Shown here: in pieces, positions 1 through 4,007 of the stretch
Layout: each line of letters begins with the position of its first letter
Position numbering within the stretch: position 1 is the first letter of the stretch
Assembly: GCA_023398575.1 (NCBI GenBank)
Contig: JAEWSC010000009.1
Location: 1-6,314, forward strand
Length of the DNA: 6,314 nt
Direction of reading: 5' to 3'
Origin: Bacillota bacterium
GTDB taxonomy: Bacteria > Bacillota > Clostridia > Christensenellales > Aristaeellaceae
Made by a program: the position numbers and the translations under genes
Notes under the pieces: generated by a model
The model's input: the letters and a program-made list of their open reading frames with translations, nothing else
The model's database searches: none
What the model was told of the DNA's origin: nothing

Positions 1-114
1 CCTCCTTTGTTTGATGTGGCGGTTGGCAGACCTCCCTCATCTTACCAGCGGGGACTTTGGATGGCTACTCATAGCTATAAGCTTTCCGGAACCCCCGCTC
101 CAAGCGGGGGTTTT
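1..114 (+). ncRNA. Possible 3' end of a structured RNA (family not identified)
   Basis: No open reading frame of any quality lies here on either strand, yet the stretch is rich in pairing potential. Positions 62-67 and 72-77 form a 6-bp hairpin (TGGCTA / TAGCTA, one G-T pair, loop CTCA). Flanking GGA (59-61) can pair with TCC (85-87). The segment AGCGGGG at 47-53 is complementary to CCCCGCT at 93-99, which is also the left arm of the terminator that follows, so the two pairings exclude each other. This fits the 3' part of a small RNA or leader entering from the left and ending at the terminator. Nothing lies downstream on the plus strand for it to control, since the next gene is convergent. 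I could not match it to 6S, SRP, tmRNA or RNase P from memory. The raiA motif is a possible candidate but unproven. Confidence 0.3.
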
Positions 115-120
115 CGTTGT
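90..120 (+). terminator. Intrinsic terminator, plus strand
   Basis: A 10-bp perfect stem (90-99 with 103-112; core CCCCCGCT / AGCGGGGG) has a 3-base loop and is followed by TTTTCGTTGT. The T-rich side is on the plus strand, so it ends a transcript entering from the left edge. On the minus strand the stem is followed by TTCCGG, which is not terminator-like. Confidence 0.75.
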
Positions 121-157
121 ACAAAAAGGCCCCATTATCCTGTAAGGATAATGGGGC
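121..157 (-). terminator. Intrinsic terminator of the flavoprotein reductase gene
   Basis: A 12-bp perfect stem (GCCCCATTATCC at 129-140 with GGATAATGGGGC at 146-157) encloses a 5-base loop. Read on the minus strand it is followed by CTTTTTGT (128-121). It starts about 21 bases after the reductase stop codon, which is ideal placement. It also shields the gene from whatever lies beyond the left edge. Confidence 0.92.
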
Positions 158-178
158 GCAGTTCATTACGGTAAAATT

Positions 179-1954
179 TTACTTGCCCAAAGCAAACTGG
201 GCGGCCGCTTCGCCGGCGGTCTGGCCGGTGGTGGCGGCAAGCTGCAAGGCGCTGCCGGACATATACACCTGTGCATAGTAGGGGCGGTTGAGCATTTCGC
301 CGGCTGCATACAGGCCGGGGATGGGCTCGCCGCTTGCGCCCAGCACATCGTTATGCTCGCCGACCTTTACGCCGCCGAAGGTGCCCATGTTCATGGGGAA
401 ATACCGCACAGCATAGTAAGGCGCGGTGGTGATGGGCATGCTCACTGCCGCCGGCTTTGAGAACTCATCGGTGCCTGCCGCCAGGTTTTGGTTGTAGGCA
501 TCAATGGTTGCCTTGGCGTTTTCAGGGCTGATGCCCACAGCGGCAGCCAGCTCTTCAATGGTATCCGCTTTGTAAATCAGCTTGTTATCAACCAGCGCAT
601 CGGCTACCTTCACATAGCTTTCAAACGCCGCGCCGCTGTCAAACACCATCAAGGAGCCGCCGGGGGAATTGTACACGGCATCGTTGTACACGATGGCATA
701 ATGACCTGCCTCGTTGGTGAAGCGCTTGCCTTCCATGTTCAGGAAGATGTGCATGCCATACCAGTAAAAGCTGCCCATTTCCCTAACGGGAGAGGTCAGG
801 CCCAGGCCGATGAGCCAGGGATCTTCATAGGGGGTTGCGCCCACTTTTTCAGCCATTACAATGCCGTCGCCCGTGTTGCCGGCGCCGGTTACGGTGTAGG
901 CAATGTAGTCAGATACTTCTGGGGTGAAGCGCGCAGTCAGTTCTTCGCTTCTGCCAAAGCCGCCGCAGGCCAGAACAACAGCCTTGCTTTTGAGTGTGAT
1001 GGGGCCATTGGCGCCCTCGGCCATGATACCGGTGATCACGCCGTTTTCTTCAATCAGCTCAGTACCGCGGGTTTCCAGCATCACGGTGATGCCCAGCTCC
1101 TCGGCTTTTTTGCCCAGGTAGTTGGTCAGTACCGAACCATTGCCTTCCGGCGAGGGAAAGTGCAGGCGCTTGACAGGGTCAACGCCAAAGCCCTCCGGCG
1201 CGCGGAACTCGTAGCCCAGGCTGCGGTACCAATCGATACTGTCGGCAGAGCCCGCGATCAGGGCATCCACCTTCTCCCAATCGGGATAGCTGCCCTGCTC
1301 GGGGCTGGTGGCCTGGCGCTCTTCCCATAGCTTGCGCCAATCCTCATTGGTATCGGTGATGCCGTTTTCCTTTTGCACACTGGAGTTGGTGGCACCAAGA
1401 CCGCCGCCGGAAAGCGCGCTGGAGCCGCCCAGTGTGGCCATTTTCTCAATCAAAATTACGCTTGCGCCGCCCTGGCTGGCCTTAATGGCCGCGGAAAGGC
1501 CTGCAAGGCCGCCGCCCACAACCACCACATCGGCTTGCGCTTCTGAAGGCGTTGTTTCTCCGCTGCCGGCCTGAGCCACAGGCACAAGGGCCGCCGGGTC
1601 TGCACCCGATTGCACAATGGCGTCATTCACGGCTGCAATAATGGCGTTGCTGGTCAGTGTGGCGCCGGCCACAACGTCCACCTGGGTGGATTGGGCATCC
1701 AGAATTGCCTGGGGAAGCTTTGCAATAGCGGGGTCGCTGACACCCGCTGTTTCCGCATGCTCACCCACAACGATATCGGTGATCTTGCCCGCATCAAAGG
1801 TGACGGTAACCTTAACATCGCCGCCCATGCCTTCGCCGGTACCCGTGTAGCTGCCGGGAGTGAAGAGCCCCGCCGCTTCTGCCAACCCCATCAGGGGGGT
1901 GCAAAGCAGCATGGCCGCAAGCAAAATGCTTACGATTTTGGAACCTGTTCTCAT
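179..1954 (-). CDS. Secreted FMN- and FAD-dependent reductase, fumarate-reductase/flavocytochrome-c-like
   Basis: This 591-residue flavoprotein should act outside the membrane as a terminal reductase. Residues 1-27 are a signal peptide with a likely cleavage site after AEA. Residues about 34-115 form an FMN_bind domain ending in DVVAGATLTS (93-102), whose T99 fits the ApbE-type site for covalent FMN. An Ala/Thr/Glu linker leads to an FAD_binding_2 domain from about 141: dinucleotide-binding VVVVGGGLAGLSAA with E170 at the end of the second strand, GGSSALSGGG (176-185), ACGGFG (329-334), GNTGDGI (359-365), EGKRFTNE (408-415), and a closing GLYAAGE (547-553). H265 in RLHFPSPEG matches the substrate histidine of fumarate reductases. 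However, the usual catalytic arginine and other carboxylate-binding residues seem replaced, so fumarate is an unlikely substrate. No haem-binding CXXCH motif is present. It is monocistronic, and electrons presumably come from a membrane donor encoded elsewhere. The ATG start is fixed by AGGAGG seven bases upstream. Confidence 0.95.
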   Translation of the reverse strand: MRTGSKIVSILLAAMLLCTPLMGLAEAAGLFTPGSYTGTGEGMGGDVKVTVTFDAGKITDIVVGEHAETAGVSDPAIAKLPQAILDAQSTQVDVVAGATLTSNAIIAAVNDAIVQSGADPAALVPVAQAGSGETTPSEAQADVVVVGGGLAGLSAAIKASQGGASVILIEKMATLGGSSALSGGGLGATNSSVQKENGITDTNEDWRKLWEERQATSPEQGSYPDWEKVDALIAGSADSIDWYRSLGYEFRAPEGFGVDPVKRLHFPSPEGNGSVLTNYLGKKAEELGITVMLETRGTELIEENGVITGIMAEGANGPITLKSKAVVLACGGFGRSEELTARFTPEVSDYIAYTVTGAGNTGDGIVMAEKVGATPYEDPWLIGLGLTSPVREMGSFYWYGMHIFLNMEGKRFTNEAGHYAIVYNDAVYNSPGGSLMVFDSGAAFESYVKVADALVDNKLIYKADTIEELAAAVGISPENAKATIDAYNQNLAAGTDEFSKPAAVSMPITTAPYYAVRYFPMNMGTFGGVKVGEHNDVLGASGEPIPGLYAAGEMLNRPYYAQVYMSGSALQLAATTGQTAGEAAAQFALGK

Positions 1955-1961
1955 GTTATCT

Positions 1962-1967
1962 CCTCCT
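1962..1967 (-). promoter_or_regulatory. Ribosome binding site of the reductase gene
   Basis: On the minus strand AGGAGG (within CTAAGGAGGA) stands 7 bases before the ATG at 1954. It is a near-perfect Shine-Dalgarno site and fixes the start that gives a complete signal peptide. Confidence 0.9.
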
Positions 1968-1984
1968 TAGCATAGTTCATGCTA
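1968..1984. promoter_or_regulatory. Candidate operator downstream of the reductase start site
   Basis: TAGCAT-N5-ATGCTA is a perfect 6-bp inverted repeat between the predicted transcription start (about 1987) and the ribosome binding site. A repressor dimer bound here would block the reductase transcript. CTAT-C-ATAG (1982-1990) overlaps it as a second, smaller dyad. PadR operators are typically short dyads with ATG/CAT half sites; assigning these to the neighbouring regulator is inference. Confidence 0.4.
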
Positions 1985-1993
1985 TCATAGGTT

Positions 1994-2021
1994 AGTATAA
2001 CATATGTTCGTTTATTGTCAA
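1994..2021 (-). promoter_or_regulatory. Promoter of the reductase gene
   Basis: On the minus strand a consensus -35 TTGACA (2021-2016) is followed after 16 bases by -10 TATACT (1999-1994). A TG one base upstream of the -10 makes it an extended -10. Transcription should start near 1987, giving a leader of about 30 bases. The strong elements imply that expression is held down by a repressor, probably the divergent PadR protein. Confidence 0.75.
1999..2008. promoter_or_regulatory. Candidate operator in the reductase promoter spacer
   Basis: AACATATGTT is a perfect 10-bp palindrome that overlaps the upstream edge of the -10 element and lies between -10 and -35. Its ACAT/ATGT half sites resemble those of known PadR operators. 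CAATATTG (2019-2026), overlapping the -35, is a further palindrome. TCAATATTG (2018-2026) is repeated as TCAATGTTG (2029-2037), 11 bases or one helical turn away. Confidence 0.4.
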
Positions 2022-2087
2022 TATTGTATCAATGTTGATTTGTATTTTTCTTGTCAAGCCCGCTTCTCTGTTCAAAAGCAGTATTGT

Positions 2088-2116
2088 TTGCATTTTTCCA
2101 CATGCATGGGTATAAT
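2088..2116 (+). promoter_or_regulatory. Promoter of the padR-family gene, with a palindrome in the spacer
   Basis: A perfect -10 TATAAT (2111-2116) has a weak -35 TTGCAT (2088-2093) exactly 17 bases upstream. The palindrome CATGCATG (2101-2108) sits in the spacer just before the -10, the same relative place as the palindrome in the divergent promoter, which suggests autoregulation. The predicted start near 2123 leaves a leader of only about 16 bases and rules out any translation start upstream of it. Confidence 0.65.
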
Positions 2117-2138
2117 CAAACTGTACGAGGTGATGCGG

Positions 2139-2693
2139 ATGTATTATGATGTGTTTATCTTAAGCTGTATGCTGGAACGCCCATGCTATGGCTATGAAAT
2201 CAAGAAATACCTGGTGGACCATTTCAGTGCGTGTTCCAATATCAGCAACAATACCCTTTATCCCCTGTTGAAAAAATATGAGAAAATGGGGGTTACTGAC
2301 CGCACCGTCGAAACGGTGGTAGGCAAGCCCAGCCGCATCATCTATCACTTGACCGATGCCGGGCGGAAATATTTCGTGGACATGCTGCAATCTTTCCCGG
2401 AGACTGTTCTTTATGACCGGGATGAATTTTTGACCCGTTTAAGCTTTTTTGCCTTTTTAAACCCGGATACAAGAAAGCGGATGCTGACTGGGCGGCGAGC
2501 TATTTTGCAGCAGTACCTCCAGCGACTGGAGAGTTTCTCCTCCGTCAAGCGCCCTGATGATCAGCCCCCGTATCCAGAATTGAAGGCCTTTCACAGGCAG
2601 CTATTACTCTCCGAGCTTACTGTTTTAGATCAGTTTGAGGCTCGCCTTTGCGACCCATGCACCCTCAGTGACGATGGGTATGTGTTAAGGTAA
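2139..2693 (+). CDS. PadR-family transcriptional regulator
   Basis: This 184-residue cytoplasmic DNA-binding protein is normally a dimeric repressor released by a small ligand. Residues 1-77 form the PadR winged helix: YYDVFILSCMLERPCYGYEI (2-21), where GYEI is the family signature; the recognition helix NNTLYPLLKKYEKMG (37-51), matching the usual GTLYPxLxxLExxG; and the wing with GKPSRIIYHLTDAGRK (62-77). Residues about 90-170 are the helical, dimerising C-terminal region of the longer PadR subfamily. The ATG at 2139 is preferred because GAGG (2127-2130) lies 8 bases before it. The ATG at 2133 is only 2 bases from that site, and longer starts lie upstream of the predicted promoter. The gene diverges from the reductase gene with 184 bases between starts, so regulation of the reductase plus autoregulation is likely. 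It has several cysteines, including a CDPC near the end (171-174). The ligand cannot be read from the sequence. Confidence 0.93.
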   Translation: MYYDVFILSCMLERPCYGYEIKKYLVDHFSACSNISNNTLYPLLKKYEKMGVTDRTVETVVGKPSRIIYHLTDAGRKYFVDMLQSFPETVLYDRDEFLTRLSFFAFLNPDTRKRMLTGRRAILQQYLQRLESFSSVKRPDDQPPYPELKAFHRQLLLSELTVLDQFEARLCDPCTLSDDGYVLR

Positions 2694-2708
2694 GGTACAT
2701 TCAATAAA

Positions 2709-2740
2709 CGCCGCATCTTGCTTATGCGCGCTTTTTTATG
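2709..2740 (+). terminator. Intrinsic terminator of the padR-family gene
   Basis: The stem GCCGCAT (2710-2716) / ATGCGCG (2724-2730) has 7 pairs with one bulged C and a 7-base loop, followed by CTTTTTTATG. It begins about 16 bases after the stop codon. Confidence 0.75.
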
Positions 2741-2747
2741 AATCGCA

Positions 2748-2786
2748 AACACCCACCATTCGCTGATTGGCGCTGTGGTGGGTGTT
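2748..2786. repeat. Perfect 11-bp inverted repeat, possible second terminator
   Basis: AACACCCACCA (2748-2758) and TGGTGGGTGTT (2776-2786) are exact reverse complements around a 17-base centre, which itself contains CGC...GCG (2761-2763 / 2770-2772). On the plus strand the stem is followed by GTTATTATATTT, moderately T-rich, so it could back up the padR terminator. On the minus strand the following bases (TGCGATTC) are not terminator-like, although the repeat lies 57 bases beyond the small reading frame that ends at 2844. Confidence 0.6.
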
Positions 2787-2843
2787 GTTATTATATTTGG
2801 GGGTGAACAATGCTTGATCGCAAAACCCTCAAGGTATATCCAG

Positions 2844-2975
2844 TCAATTAAGCCTTTGTGCAACCTCACGCATGTATTCAGGACGAATATCCCCCATATC
2901 CTTTTGTTCCTTCAAAGTGAACTCACCGCGTGATGTAGGGCTGCGCAAAGAAAATGCAGATCGTTGTGGTAATAT
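2844..2975 (-). pseudogene. Small 43-residue reading frame with good ribosome binding site but ATA in the start position
   Basis: The minus frame is open from 2990 to a TGA at 2846-2844. An AAAAGGAG (2992-2985) stands 9 bases before an in-frame ATA (2975-2973), where an ATG would be expected. From that codon the peptide has 43 residues, beginning ILPQRSAFSLRS, with a polar core RGEFTLKEQKDMGD and ending PEYMREVAQRLN. Its composition (Arg, Glu, Lys, Gln, evenly spaced Leu) looks like real protein rather than a shadow reading, with a predicted C-terminal helix. No ATG, GTG or TTG is suitably placed after the binding site; the next in-frame TTG (2948) would drop about nine residues. I read it as a small gene with a lost start codon, an ATA-initiated gene, or the tail of a decayed gene. 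I do not recognise the family. Confidence 0.35.
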
Positions 2976-2984
2976 GAAACAGTG

Positions 2985-2992
2985 CTCCTTTT
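2985..2992 (-). promoter_or_regulatory. Ribosome binding site in front of the small ATA frame
   Basis: AAAAGGAG on the minus strand is 9 bases before ATA at 2975. It is the main reason to take the small frame seriously. It partly overlaps the TAA (2993-2991) that closes the short preceding frame. Confidence 0.4.
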
Positions 2993-3020
2993 ACATAGCA
3001 AATGATTCTTTACCCATAAG

Positions 3021-4007
3021 CTACTCTTTAATCCCGCAGATGTATTCGCCCCGTGTGTTGATATAACCCATCTGAGAATCTTTTCTAACTGCGGCGCAGC
3101 CTCTATCAAAGCTATAAGCCTCTCTCCACTGGTAGTCCAGCACCACATCGCCCGACAGGTCGATATATCCCCATTTGCCATTTTTCATGACCGGAGCGAG
3201 ATTGTCATTAAATATCCCGGCATCGTCCCACCGGTCATCAAACACAATATTTCCACGATGGTCGATAAAGGTGCAGCTCCAATCTTCCAGCCAAACAGCC
3301 GACAGCCCTTGCCTAAATGAACCACAATCTTTAAACTGCGGCTCAATCACATATTTCCCGGTTGCATCAATAAAGCCGAACAAACCTCCCTCTTCAAGTG
3401 CTGCTACTCCCTCAGAAAACCCGCGCGCATTGTAACTGTCTGTCCTAAATATCTCCCGACCCCTCACGTCATAATAAACCGTTTGTTTACCTTCACTTGC
3501 ACAAAAAAGCCCCTCATTGACTGTGGTAGCATAATGGTAAACTATATCAAGAATCAAATTTCCCGTATGATCAATCAAACCAAACATGTCATCCTTTCCA
3601 ACCATTGAAACACCTTCTCGAAAAGGGTCTGCCCATTCCCAAATTGGCGGAACAATCACGTTGCCAGTCGTATCGATAAAACCACAGCCTTTATCACTCA
3701 TAACAGGCACCATCCCCTCGGACGGCTCGCCCAGATAATACCACTGCGGCTGAACAACCACCTCACCCTTTAGGTTGATCATGCCCTGCTGACCATTTTG
3801 GCTAACCGATGCAAAACCGTCGAAAAAGGGCCTCACATAATCATATACCGCCTCTGATAGTATCCGCCCATCCTTGTGAACCAGGCCTATTTTGCCATCC
3901 CTTTCGAAGTAGGCCACATTACCCTGGTAGGCCCAGAGGTAATCAAAGGCGGTTGGCGTAGCTGGAGGTGAGGCCTCCGCCAGTGCAGAGTTATTAAAGA
4001 GCGACAA
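3021..4007 (-). CDS. WG-repeat protein, start uncertain, possibly the C-terminal part of the upstream gene
   Basis: After an Ala/Pro/Thr-rich lead (about residues 8-20) the chain is eight full and one partial repeat of about 34 residues. Each follows the WG/KWG pattern: a short strand, Gly-hydrophobic-Ile-Asp, a turn with Gly, then an aromatic plus acidic pair and a closing F-x-E/D-G. The clearest copies are GKWGYIDLSGDVVLDYQW, LFGFIDATGKYVIEPQF and GCGFIDTTGNVIVPPIWEWA. Such repeats build beta-rich scaffolds for protein binding; no enzyme motif, signal peptide or membrane segment is present. The TTG at 4007 is only the first possible start. No strong ribosome site precedes it, the first in-frame ATG comes only after two repeats, and the frame is open back to 4031. 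It overlaps the large upstream frame by about 120 bases in the -1 frame, so it may be the displaced C-terminal domain of that protein. Its G+C (40% in 3481-3540) is lower than that of most neighbours. Confidence 0.8.
   Translation of the reverse strand: MSLFNNSALAEASPPATPTAFDYLWAYQGNVAYFERDGKIGLVHKDGRILSEAVYDYVRPFFDGFASVSQNGQQGMINLKGEVVVQPQWYYLGEPSEGMVPVMSDKGCGFIDTTGNVIVPPIWEWADPFREGVSMVGKDDMFGLIDHTGNLILDIVYHYATTVNEGLFCASEGKQTVYYDVRGREIFRTDSYNARGFSEGVAALEEGGLFGFIDATGKYVIEPQFKDCGSFRQGLSAVWLEDWSCTFIDHRGNIVFDDRWDDAGIFNDNLAPVMKNGKWGYIDLSGDVVLDYQWREAYSFDRGCAAVRKDSQMGYINTRGEYICGIKE

Noticed and set aside
488..1330. 280-residue plus-strand open frame
   Set aside because: It lies wholly inside the reductase gene on the other strand, has no ribosome site, and reads as a His/Ala/Gly-rich shadow of G+C-rich codons. 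The reductase has clear domain motifs throughout.
1895..1945. Lipobox-like LLC in the reductase signal peptide
   Set aside because: MLLC (15-18) lacks the small residue needed before the cysteine, and AEA-AG at 25-29 is a good signal peptidase I site, so a lipoprotein is unlikely.
2004..2138. Longer PadR start at the ATG at 2004
   Set aside because: The added residues are Cys/Phe-rich and unlike PadR N-termini, and the predicted padR promoter lies inside them. GAGG is spaced for the ATG at 2139.
2810..2851. 13-codon plus-strand frame after a GGGGGTG ribosome-site-like run
   Set aside because: Too short, no regulated gene follows on the plus strand, and it overlaps the end of the small minus-strand frame.
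2912..3181. 89-residue minus-strand frame overlapping the WG gene end
   Set aside because: It is an alternate-frame reading of the WG 3' end, Trp/Cys-rich without repeat pattern, and lacks a ribosome site.
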